Origin: Psychrobacillus sp. OK032
GTDB lineage: Bacteria > Bacillota > Bacilli > Bacillales_A > Planococcaceae
Assembly: GCF_900111345.1 (NCBI RefSeq)
Contig: NZ_FOGY01000003.1
Span: 124,001 to 188,000 of the forward strand
Direction of reading: 5' to 3'
DNA length: 64,000 nucleotides
Made by a program: the position numbers and the translations under genes. Shown piece by piece: positions 8,156-15,459 of the stretch (positions are counted from its first letter, which is position 1; each line of letters opens with the position of its first letter). Below the pieces are notes generated by a model. It saw nothing but the letters and a program-made list of their open reading frames with translations. It had not been told where the DNA came from and made no database searches.

Positions 8156-9284
8156 TTAGATCCTCCATTTCTGTCCATTGGTTGGACAAAGCAGTGAGTA
8201 AAGTACCGCGAGTTACTAATCCTACTACTTTATTTGCTTCGCCTAATACGGGAATGACACCAGAACGTACATTGGGCATCATAACAATTGCGTCTTTAGC
8301 GGTTGCGGAGTCTGATAGAACGTATTCTGGGACAACCATAATTTCTTCAATGGATTGGATCGTATTTACTTTTTTTATTAATTCATAAGCAGAAACAATT
8401 CCTACGAGTGTATCATCGTTATCATCTACGATTATTAAAGAAGTAATTTTTTGTTGGCGCATCATTAATAGCGCTTTTTCAGGAGAACGGTGAAGGTAAG
8501 ACGTAACGACTTTTTCGGTCATGACGCTGATAACTGGCATTAGCTCGGGATTTTGAACGATTCGATCTTTTCCGATGAACTCTTCTACAAATTCAGAAGC
8601 CGGCTCTTGTAATAATTTCTCTGGGGTGTCGATTTGGAGTAAATGCCCGTCTCTCATAATGGCAATGCGATCACCGAGTTTTAATGCTTCGTCCATATCA
8701 TGAGTTACGAAAACAATCGTTTTCTTTAGTTTTTGTTGAAGCGAAAGTAATTCTCCTTGTAGCTGATCACGCGTAATTGGATCTAGTGCTCCAAAAGGTT
8801 CATCCATTAAGATGACACGTGGATTGGAGGCAAGGGCTCTTGCAACGCCTACACGTTGCTGTTGTCCCCCTGAAAGTTCCTTTGGATAACGAGAGCTATA
8901 AACTTCCGGGTCAAGTCCGACCATAGTTAATAATTCTTTTACACGTGTTTTAATTTTTTCTTTGTCCCACCCTTTTAGTTCCGGAACAATGGCTATATTT
9001 TTTTCGATAGTGTAATGGGGGAAAAGACCAATTTGTTGAATAACATATCCGATATTACGTCTAAGTTCAGCTGCGTTTAACTTTGTAATATCTTTTCCGT
9101 CGATGGAGATAGTTCCACTAGTATGAGAAATCATTCGATTAATCATTTTCATCGTTGTAGATTTACCGGAACCACTAGGACCAATTAGTACAAGGAATTC
9201 TCCTTCTGGAATGTCAAAATTAACGGAATTTACCGCTTTAAAACCGTCTGCGTACACTTTACTTACATTTTCAAATTTGAGCAT
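8148..9284 (-). CDS. opuCA: Osmoprotectant ABC transporter ATP-binding protein with tandem CBS domains
   Basis: A 378-residue ATPase of the OpuCA/ProV type. Walker A GPSGSGKST is at residues 35-43, the signature LSGGQQQ and Walker B VILMDEPFGALDP follow, and a C-terminal region of about 120 residues forms two CBS domains (TEKVVTSYLHRSPEKALLMM and VVPEYVLSDSATAKDAIVMM). In this family the CBS pair senses ionic strength or nucleotides and gates transport under osmotic stress. I place the start at ATG 9284, preceded by AAGGAGG; an upstream ATG at 9314 would add ten residues. A palindrome lies just upstream. First gene of a three-gene operon. Confidence 0.92.
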   Translation of the reverse strand: MLKFENVSKVYADGFKAVNSVNFDIPEGEFLVLIGPSGSGKSTTMKMINRMISHTSGTISIDGKDITKLNAAELRRNIGYVIQQIGLFPHYTIEKNIAIVPELKGWDKEKIKTRVKELLTMVGLDPEVYSSRYPKELSGGQQQRVGVARALASNPRVILMDEPFGALDPITRDQLQGELLSLQQKLKKTIVFVTHDMDEALKLGDRIAIMRDGHLLQIDTPEKLLQEPASEFVEEFIGKDRIVQNPELMPVISVMTEKVVTSYLHRSPEKALLMMRQQKITSLIIVDDNDDTLVGIVSAYELIKKVNTIQSIEEIMVVPEYVLSDSATAKDAIVMMPNVRSGVIPVLGEANKVVGLVTRGTLLTALSNQWTEMEDLNE

Positions 9285-9298
9285 AAGTACCTCCTTTA

Positions 9299-9318
9299 TA
9301 ATATGATGAGTCATATTA
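9299..9318. promoter_or_regulatory. Operator-like palindrome upstream of the opuC operon
   Basis: TAATATGA, TGAG, TCATATTA forms an 8-bp perfect inverted repeat 15 bases upstream of the opuCA start and just before its RBS. The position suits a repressor operator (GbsR/OpcR-type regulators control opuC in Bacillus). No regulator gene is adjacent. From here to 9800 I see no gene; a TATCCA/TGGATA hairpin lies near 9460. Confidence 0.4.
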
Positions 9319-9804
9319 AGTAAATTTAATCAGCAGATGCTCATCACTACCAACTGATTGTTTGTTAAACCAAACCGACTTAAACGGATGGTTTCTTCCA
9401 TACTTGTGCAAGCAATTTTCTTCTAGTTCTTTTTTGGGTATAAAAAAAGGACTTCTCATCATATCCAAAACTGGATAAAAGAGATGCCTCTATGCCATTG
9501 CTAAGACATACAGCTGAAGTGTCAGAAATATGATTTTATCAAAATAGTATCTACCTTATGACGAAGGAATTTAGTAGCAATTAGAACTGATAAGATTCAG
9601 TTAAAGATGAATTCACAAGTAGGTGAAATAAAAAAGGGGTAAGTCGTCTGGTTTTTTGAAATAAAATCAATTATTTTATTTATCTAACTTTTAAAGCATA
9701 TCATTGTTTTCAACCATAGGCAACCAAGCTTCCCACACGGATGTTTCAAAAAGTAGTATACCTATTGAGCGATATGACGCGGAAATTTAAACTTAGCTAT
9801 TAAA

Positions 9805-9842
9805 AACTTCCCGCCGCTGATCAAATAGGCGGGAGTTTTTTA
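9805..9842 (-). terminator. Terminator of the collagen-like gene
   Basis: AACTTCCCGCC (9805) pairs with GGCGGGAGTTT (9828) with a short AT loop and, on the minus strand, a T-rich tract following the stem. It lies directly downstream of the stop at 9850. Confidence 0.75.
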
Positions 9843-9849
9843 GTGAAAT

Positions 9850-10488
9850 TTATATACCAGAAGAAAGCTTTTTTATTGTTATTGCGGCGTTGACAATTGT
9901 TTGTGTGCCTCCTGCATTTACTAATAAGTCAAGGTGACTAGGTATGGATGTATGATTTCTAAGTGTTAACTCGGTATTGTCCTCTAAATGGAGGATCTGA
10001 ATACCAAAATTCTGTGCGGTTCCGTCATCTGTACCAAAAGTAGTATTAGTTGCTTCTATACCGTTAGCAAATAGGGTTAACTGATTAGGTTGTTTTCCAG
10101 TAACATGATAGATAATCTCGTAAATCCCACTATATTTAATTGTTATTTTAGACTCTCCAGCGGTATGTGAAATTCCGGATGTATTAATACCTTTTGAATC
10201 GAAGGAAATATCTTCTTCTTGATGAATTCGCTGTTCACCAATGTTGTAAATGTATGCAAATTCAGCAATTCCACCAGGTGGTCCCGCGACACCTGAAGGC
10301 CCTTGGGCACCTGTTTTGCCCTCGGGACCTTCCAATCCCATAAACCCCCTAGGTCCTCTTTCACCTCGTATACCTTGTTCTCCTGGAGGACCTTGGACCC
10401 CAGGTGGACCTTCAAAGCCCATCGGACCTCTTCTGCCTCTATTCGTATGAACTTTGCCACATTCACTACATGGCTGCTTATTATCCAA
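9850..10488 (-). CDS. Collagen-like protein with BclA-type C-terminal domain (probable exosporium/surface protein)
   Basis: A 212-residue protein with three parts. A short N-terminal tail carries CSEC (residues 7-10). About 18 collagen G-X-Y triplets follow (residues 18-72), many of the GPP/GPR/GPE type. A C-terminal beta-rich domain of about 140 residues resembles the C1q-like trimer domain of BclA-type spore filaments ([35 protein letters not shown]). The start is a TTG at 10488 supported by GGGAGGTG 7 bases upstream. No signal peptide is visible, which fits assembly from the mother cell onto a spore rather than secretion. A phage- or surface-type collagen protein cannot be excluded. Confidence 0.85.
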   Translation of the reverse strand: MDNKQPCSECGKVHTNRGRRGPMGFEGPPGVQGPPGEQGIRGERGPRGFMGLEGPEGKTGAQGPSGVAGPPGGIAEFAYIYNIGEQRIHQEEDISFDSKGINTSGISHTAGESKITIKYSGIYEIIYHVTGKQPNQLTLFANGIEATNTTFGTDDGTAQNFGIQILHLEDNTELTLRNHTSIPSHLDLLVNAGGTQTIVNAAITIKKLSSGI

Positions 10489-10583
10489 TTAATTTCACCT
10501 CCCTAATGATTAAAGTATTCATAAAAGAAGAGAGGAATTGGACTTTCGACAGTAGTTCTTAGGTATGTTACAGGAACGTTACT

Positions 10584-10596
10584 GGTGCCAGGCACC
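10584..10596. repeat. GGTGCC-A-GGCACC palindrome
   Basis: A perfect 6-bp-stem palindrome belonging to the GTGCC/GGCAC class seen again near 44.5, 46.8, 55.9 and 59.1 kb. The surrounding 10.5-10.85 kb stretch holds no gene that I can support. Confidence 0.6.
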
Positions 10597-10851
10597 CGTG
10601 AAATTCCTTCCACTCCAATCAATCATAAAAGAAAGGACAACTAAAAGATAAGTAAGCATATTTTTTTGTGGTAAAGTCACTTGTACTTGGAAAATGCAGT
10701 GGATTGAACATAAGGTAGAGGTGATGGATCTGTTAGCTAGTAAGAATCTTTAAGAAGAGCATTTCTGCTAATTTTCTTTTACCGGTAAAAGAGTATATGA
10801 CCCAAAAATAGTCAGCATCTACTGTATAGAGGAGTACTAGAGCACCCGAAA

Positions 10852-10927
10852 TTGCATCTTCGGAGGCCCACACGATGCGGGTCAGACAGTCGTTGCGACA
10901 CGATGTCGCGTTCTTAGACTGTCCTCC
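10852..10927 (+). repeat. Modular hairpin repeat element, short copy
   Basis: A minimal copy of the element described at 3087. It has an outer hairpin GGCCCACA/TGCGGGTC (10865-10882), then GACAGTC (10885) pairing exactly with GACTGTC (10917) around an inner hairpin GCGACA/TGTCGC (from 10895). The architecture is that of the other copies, but the stem sequences differ. Confidence 0.75.
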
Positions 10928-11006
10928 TTTAAAAGGTTGGAAAGCATCTTTTCACTCATTATTCAAAAAGATCTTAACCTTATTTGAATTGTTGAAGGAG
11001 CGCGAC

Positions 11007-11117
11007 GGACAGACAAACGCAATAAGATTACCGAAAAAAGAGAGACTGGTCGTGACGTCAGTCACGACCAGTCTCTCAAAAAAATCAATCGGTAATGATA
11101 TTGCAATAAGTCTGTCC
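11007..11117. repeat. Nested 111-bp inverted repeat
   Basis: The core is a perfect 17-bp stem, GAGAGACTGGTCGTGAC at 11040-11056 with its complement at 11061-11077, around a 4-base loop. Outside it, GGACAGAC...GCAATA..ATTACCGA (11007-11034) pairs imperfectly with TCGGTAAT..TATTGC...GTCTGTCC (11089-11117). A-runs flank the core, so it could act as a bidirectional terminator; the terminal repeats also resemble those of a MITE. A further hairpin (TACAAAAC/GTTTTGTA) lies at about 11136-11153. Confidence 0.75.
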
Positions 11118-11179
11118 AAAGATCTCCGAAAACGATACAAAACAGGTTTTGTACTTAGAGGGTGTTTGAACTTTTCTTA

Positions 11180-11620
11180 TTAAACGATTTGTATATTCAC
11201 TATTTTCTTGGAAGTGTCACTGTTAGTAGCAGAATGTTCTTCAATAATCCAATTAATCGATAGGAGTTTTTGTAGGGTGGGAAAATGTTGTGTATCTATT
11301 TCTAAATGATGGATACCCGTATCGGATATTTCATAGTCTTGCTCAGCGACTTTATTGAATTTCATTTTTAACAGGTTTTTTAATCCGTTCATCGTAAGAA
11401 ATTTTACTGTATATCCATCAACTAACACAGATTTAAATACGCTTTTATCTTGCTCATATAATTTAATAAGTTCATTGAAATCAAACTTTGGCTTTATATT
11501 CACCAAACTACTTATATCTTTATTCTCAAGTAAAGTCAGAATATCATCATTAGATGTATTGTTACTGCGCAACACTTCAATCATATATGCATCCATCATT
11601 GATATCTTATTGTTCCCCAT
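11180..11620 (-). CDS. Hypothetical protein, 146 residues
   Basis: I do not recognise a family. The frame starts at an ATG with GGAGG a few bases upstream and ends near a hairpin, so it is probably a real gene. The product has no signal peptide or membrane segment and is rich in Asn, Lys, Ile and Leu. It reads as a small soluble alpha/beta protein, with an N-terminal helical half (residues 1-75) and a C-terminal half containing GIHHLEIDTQHFPTLQKLL. It stands alone between repeats and the divergent GntP permease gene. Its base composition is more AT-rich than its neighbours, which could indicate acquisition. Confidence 0.6.
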   Translation of the reverse strand: MGNNKISMMDAYMIEVLRSNNTSNDDILTLLENKDISSLVNIKPKFDFNELIKLYEQDKSVFKSVLVDGYTVKFLTMNGLKNLLKMKFNKVAEQDYEISDTGIHHLEIDTQHFPTLQKLLSINWIIEEHSATNSDTSKKIVNIQIV

Positions 11621-11939
11621 GTCTAAACCTCCATTGTGATAGATAATTTTTCTAATTTAATTATAACAAAATTCAAACTACTTTACTTGGTTATATATAT
11701 TTCCCTTACATTTATAGGGCTAAGGACTTAATTTGAAAGGGGGCCTGATTTGTCTGAAAACTATAGGTCAATATGCCCCAACGTTCCAATGGAAATATAA
11801 TAATTTGGTTATAATTTTAATAACTTTATAGTTATTTTGAAATGAAAATACATTGTGCAATAATGTGGATAGACATAAAAAGTTCACACAAATGATGAAT
11901 TTATGACACAAATTGATTGGTAAAAGGAGAATACACGTA

Positions 11940-13253
11940 ATGGGAACTATCGGTATAGTAATAGCGATTGCTTTAATCGTCATTCTTGCAATGAAAGGTT
12001 ACAGTATCGTTTTCATAGCACCAGTTGCAGCAATTGTTGTAATTGTGACAAATGGTATGGATTTCTTTCCTTCTTTAATAGGAACTGAAACTTCATTTAT
12101 GACAGGCTTATCTGGATTTTTAATCAGTTTTTTTGCAGTGTTTTTATTAGGGGCAATTTTAGCGCAGTATATTGAGAAAAGTGGGGCAGCCCAATCCATT
12201 GCACAAAAAGTATTATCCATAACAGGAACGCAAAAACCTTTCTCTGTATTGGTTGCGATTTTAGTAATTAGTGCAATTTTAACATTCGGCGGAATTAGTT
12301 TGTTTGTCGTATTGTTTGTAATTATTCCATTAGCGAAACCATTATTTAAAGAGTTGAATATAGCATGGAATTTAGTCGTTATTCCAATATTTATAGGTAT
12401 TGGAACATTTACTATGACGATGATGCCGGGAACACCATCCATTCAAAACGTTGTCCCAATGAAATATTTAGGAACGACACTAATGGCTGCACCGTTGATG
12501 GGGTTTGTTGCATCCCTAGTCGCAATCATTGTGGGGATTGTATATATGAGATATGCGATGAAAAAAAGCATTGCAGCTGGTGATACATTTGCCCCTTACG
12601 AAGATGCAAAAGAAGACTCACTTGCTTTGAAAGAAAAAACTCCATCTTTCTTTATAAGTATCTTACCAATTCTTGTACTAATCATCATTATTTTTGCTGG
12701 TAGTGCAATGAAAGTGGATAATATCGTATTAATCGGGCTAGCAGCGGGTATTATTGTAGCGGCAATCTTGTTTCATCCGTTCATACCTTCACATAAAACA
12801 GCTCTTAGTCTAGGAGCGAATGGTTCTATTACACCTATTTTCTTTACAGCGGCAACCGTTGCTTTTGGTGTTGTTATTACAATGGCACCGGGGTTCAAAT
12901 TAATTTCAGATTTCATTTTGGGGATTCCGGGAAATCCATTAATTAGTTTAACAATTGCTTCAGCATCACTTGGAGCAATGACAGGTTCATCTTCAGGTGG
13001 GCTAGGAATAGCGATGGAAGCATTTGCACAGACTTATTTGGATATGGGAGTGAACCCTGATGCGATGCACCGAATTTCTGCGATTGCGTCCTCTGTATTG
13101 ACTGGATTACCTCATGCGGGTGCAATACTATCATTGTTCGCATTAGCAGGGTTGAATCATAAAAACTCTTTTAAATATGCATTTATAGCTATGACTGTGC
13201 CAATCTTTTTCGCACTAATCGTGGCTTTAATAATGGGTATTCTATTCTATTAA
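11940..13253 (+). CDS. GntP-family permease, probable 3-hydroxybutyrate transporter
   Basis: A 437-residue membrane protein with about 12 hydrophobic segments and GntP-family marks, including GISLFVVLFVIIPLAKPLFKE, the TMTMMPGTPSIQN segment and AMTGSSSGGLGIAMEA. The family moves gluconate and related organic acids with protons. The next gene encodes 3-hydroxybutyrate dehydrogenase, the same pairing as B. subtilis yxjC-yxjF, so 3-hydroxybutyrate is the likely substrate. I place the start at ATG 11940, 10 bases after AAAGGAG; a TTG at 11913 lies upstream of that RBS. The 300 bases before it hold no recognisable gene. Confidence 0.87.
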   Translation: MGTIGIVIAIALIVILAMKGYSIVFIAPVAAIVVIVTNGMDFFPSLIGTETSFMTGLSGFLISFFAVFLLGAILAQYIEKSGAAQSIAQKVLSITGTQKPFSVLVAILVISAILTFGGISLFVVLFVIIPLAKPLFKELNIAWNLVVIPIFIGIGTFTMTMMPGTPSIQNVVPMKYLGTTLMAAPLMGFVASLVAIIVGIVYMRYAMKKSIAAGDTFAPYEDAKEDSLALKEKTPSFFISILPILVLIIIIFAGSAMKVDNIVLIGLAAGIIVAAILFHPFIPSHKTALSLGANGSITPIFFTAATVAFGVVITMAPGFKLISDFILGIPGNPLISLTIASASLGAMTGSSSGGLGIAMEAFAQTYLDMGVNPDAMHRISAIASSVLTGLPHAGAILSLFALAGLNHKNSFKYAFIAMTVPIFFALIVALIMGILFY

Positions 13254-13260
13254 CAAAATC

Positions 13261-13294
13261 CACTGGGGAGAAAGTTTGGAGTCTCTCCCCAGTG
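13261..13294 (+). other. Intercistronic hairpin between GntP permease and bdhA
   Basis: CACTGGGGAGA (13261) pairs perfectly with TCTCCCCAGTG (13284). The stem is strong but followed by an A/T mix rather than a T-run, so it looks more like an mRNA processing or stability element, or a leaky terminator, than a full terminator. The downstream gene has the codon use of a highly expressed gene. Confidence 0.6.
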
Positions 13295-13347
13295 AATAAA
13301 AATAAATTAAGTAATCAAACATAAAACTAGTTGGAGGGTACTAAATT

Positions 13348-14103
13348 ATGAAAACAAATCGTACGGTATTAATCACGGGTGCTGCGCAAGGTATCGGTTA
13401 TGCAATCGCAGAAGAATTTATTGCAAATGGTGACTTCGTTGCTATCTTTGACTTAAATGAAGAGGCTGCTATCGCTTCTGCTGAAAAATTAGGAAACGCT
13501 AAAGGTTACAAAGTAAACGTAGCTGACGAAACTTCAGTTAAAACTGCTATCGACACTGTAATCGCGGAGCGCGGTTCTGTAGACGTAGTTGTTAACAACG
13601 CTGGTTTACAATTCATCTGCAAAACAGAAGATTTCCCAGTAGAAAAATGGGATCTATTAAACGATGTTATCTTAAAAGGTACATTCTTAATGACAAAACA
13701 CTCATTAAAATCAATGCAAGCTCAAAACTACGGTCGTATCATTAACATCGTATCTGCACACGGTCGTATTCCGGATGCTTACAAATCAGCTTACTGTGCT
13801 GCTAAAGCAGGACAAACTGGTTTCTCTAAAGTGGTAGCTTTAGAGAATGCTACAAACGGAATTACTGTTAACTGTATCGAACCAGGTCCAGTACGCACTG
13901 AATTAATTGAAAAACAAATTCCAATTTTAGCTGAAAAAGACGGCACTACTGAAGAACAAGCAGTAGCTCATCACATCTTAGGTAAACAATGGATCAAACG
14001 TTTGCTTGAACCATCTGAAATCGGTAAAACTGCAGTGTTCTTAGCTTCAGAAGGTGCTGCTGCTATTACAGGTGAATCAATCCCTGTAACTGGTGGTATG
14101 TAA
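13348..14103 (+). CDS. bdhA: 3-hydroxybutyrate dehydrogenase (short-chain dehydrogenase)
   Basis: A 251-residue SDR enzyme. The NAD-binding TGAAQGIGYA is at residues 11-20, NNAG near 87, the catalytic Ser in IVSAHGR and Tyr-x3-Lys in YKSAYCAAKAG near 150, and the C-terminal ITGESIPVTGGM matches BdhA proteins. It oxidises 3-hydroxybutyrate to acetoacetate in the cytosol, feeding acetyl-CoA metabolism, and pairs with the permease upstream. Strong GGAGGGT precedes the ATG. Codons are strikingly biased (GGT, CGT, AAC, ATC, GCT), unlike the permease and the LysR gene, which suggests high expression. A terminator follows. Confidence 0.92.
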   Translation: MKTNRTVLITGAAQGIGYAIAEEFIANGDFVAIFDLNEEAAIASAEKLGNAKGYKVNVADETSVKTAIDTVIAERGSVDVVVNNAGLQFICKTEDFPVEKWDLLNDVILKGTFLMTKHSLKSMQAQNYGRIINIVSAHGRIPDAYKSAYCAAKAGQTGFSKVVALENATNGITVNCIEPGPVRTELIEKQIPILAEKDGTTEEQAVAHHILGKQWIKRLLEPSEIGKTAVFLASEGAAAITGESIPVTGGM

Positions 14104-14123
14104 TTTCATACGCATTTTCAAAG

Positions 14124-14152
14124 TTGTCTCCTCTCGTGGGAGACAATTTTTT
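14124..14152 (+). terminator. Terminator after bdhA
   Basis: TTGTCTCC (14124) pairs with GGAGACAA (14139), followed by a run of seven T. The next 330 bases to the LysR gene hold no supported gene. Confidence 0.85.
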
Positions 14153-14489
14153 TGCTGTTATTTTTACAGGTATAGATTCCACCACGAGCCTTCAAACTAA
14201 TTTTTCAATCGTTCCCAAAACGAGGATATGCAAAATTATTATTTAAAGAATTGATGTACTATTAATTTAGAATATTATTATTCAGAATAGGGAATTTTAT
14301 CAGTGTGTGAAGGGGGAAAAAGAGAGCGATAACTTCAAATCCTAAAATGCATCTTCTGAAGCTAGGAATAAAGCTGTTCCAGCAATTTCAGATGGCACAG
14401 TGAGAATACTCGCTATGTGCTTTTTTCTGTAATATTTAAAAAGAAATCGATAATAATGAAAGCGTTATAGGTAAAGGAGGGAACCTGAG

Positions 14490-15410
14490 TTGAATCAAAT
14501 GAAAGATTTGTCTGCTCAATATTTAGATGCGATTCTCGAACATGGGAATATTTCACAAGCTGCAAAGGCACTTTTTATCTCTCAGCCTTATTTAAGTAAA
14601 TATATTAAAAACCTAGAGACAGAACTTGGTGTTGAATTAGTGAATCGTCAAGTGACGCCCCTAATACTTACTTACGCTGGTGAACGTTATCTTTCTTATA
14701 TGAAGGAAATCGATGAAAAGTACTTAAAAATGAAACATGAGTTTGAGGCTATTTCTCACTTTAAAAAGGGGAGAATTGTTTTAGGGATCAATCCGATACT
14801 AGCTTCCTATACGCTTTATCAATTCTTACCTAGTTTTATCAAGACTTATCCTGGTTTGGAGATTGAACTTGTAGAAGAGTCTGCCTCGGAAATGGAATCC
14901 TTACTATTACAAAACAAAATTGATATTTGCTTAAATATGTTACCCATTACAAATCCTGAATTAGTTTATGAAAAGCTATATGAAGAGAATCTTTATCTAG
15001 TAGTACCAAAAGGTCACCGATTACATGATGCTAAATACAAAGAACCGAAACATATACCTTTTAATCCGAAGTTTTTGAATCATGAACGTTTCGTTCTATT
15101 GAAGCCTGGTCTTGGTTTACGTAGATTAACGGATCAAATTTTGGAGCATTACAGAATCGAGTCAGAAATCGTTTTGGAGACGCAAAATATTGAGAACGCT
15201 TTCCGATTATCCAATAGCGGGCTAGGTTTAACGATTATTCCGGAATGTGTGATAGAACGAGATAATGTTGAAACAGAAGCAAACCTGTTCACAATGGGAA
15301 ATCCAATTTACAAAAATACGGTAGTTATCAGCTATGTGAAAGACGTGCCATTGTCACCTGCTGCGGTTGCTTTTTTACAAATGACAAAGGAAATATATAA
15401 GCGATATTAA
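14490..15410 (+). CDS. LysR-family transcriptional regulator
   Basis: A 306-residue LysR-type regulator. The N-terminal winged helix-turn-helix is seen in GNISQAAKALFISQPYLSKYIKNLETELGVELVNR (residues about 19-53), followed by a linker helix and an inducer-binding domain beginning RIVLGINPILASYTLYQFLPSF. The start is TTG 14490, with AAAGGAGGG 8 bases upstream. It lies downstream of bdhA in the same direction but behind a terminator and 380 bases away, so it is transcribed separately. Control of the 3-hydroxybutyrate genes is possible by proximity but not shown. Confidence 0.9.
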   Translation: MNQMKDLSAQYLDAILEHGNISQAAKALFISQPYLSKYIKNLETELGVELVNRQVTPLILTYAGERYLSYMKEIDEKYLKMKHEFEAISHFKKGRIVLGINPILASYTLYQFLPSFIKTYPGLEIELVEESASEMESLLLQNKIDICLNMLPITNPELVYEKLYEENLYLVVPKGHRLHDAKYKEPKHIPFNPKFLNHERFVLLKPGLGLRRLTDQILEHYRIESEIVLETQNIENAFRLSNSGLGLTIIPECVIERDNVETEANLFTMGNPIYKNTVVISYVKDVPLSPAAVAFLQMTKEIYKRY

Positions 15411-15415
15411 ACATA

Positions 15416-15450
15416 AAACTCCAACTAGCCTTTAGGATAGTCGGAGTTTT
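15416..15450. terminator. Terminator between convergent LysR and nuclease genes
   Basis: AAACTCCAACTA pairs with TAGTCGGAGTTT around a 10-base loop, with T-rich ends on both strands. Confidence 0.75.
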
Positions 15451-15459
15451 GTTCGTTAC

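Noticed and set aside
10875-11183. 102-codon plus-strand frame and a 62-codon minus-strand frame
   Set aside because: Both run through hairpin elements and the nested inverted repeat, giving mirror-image protein segments; no RBS and no protein-like pattern outside the repeat.
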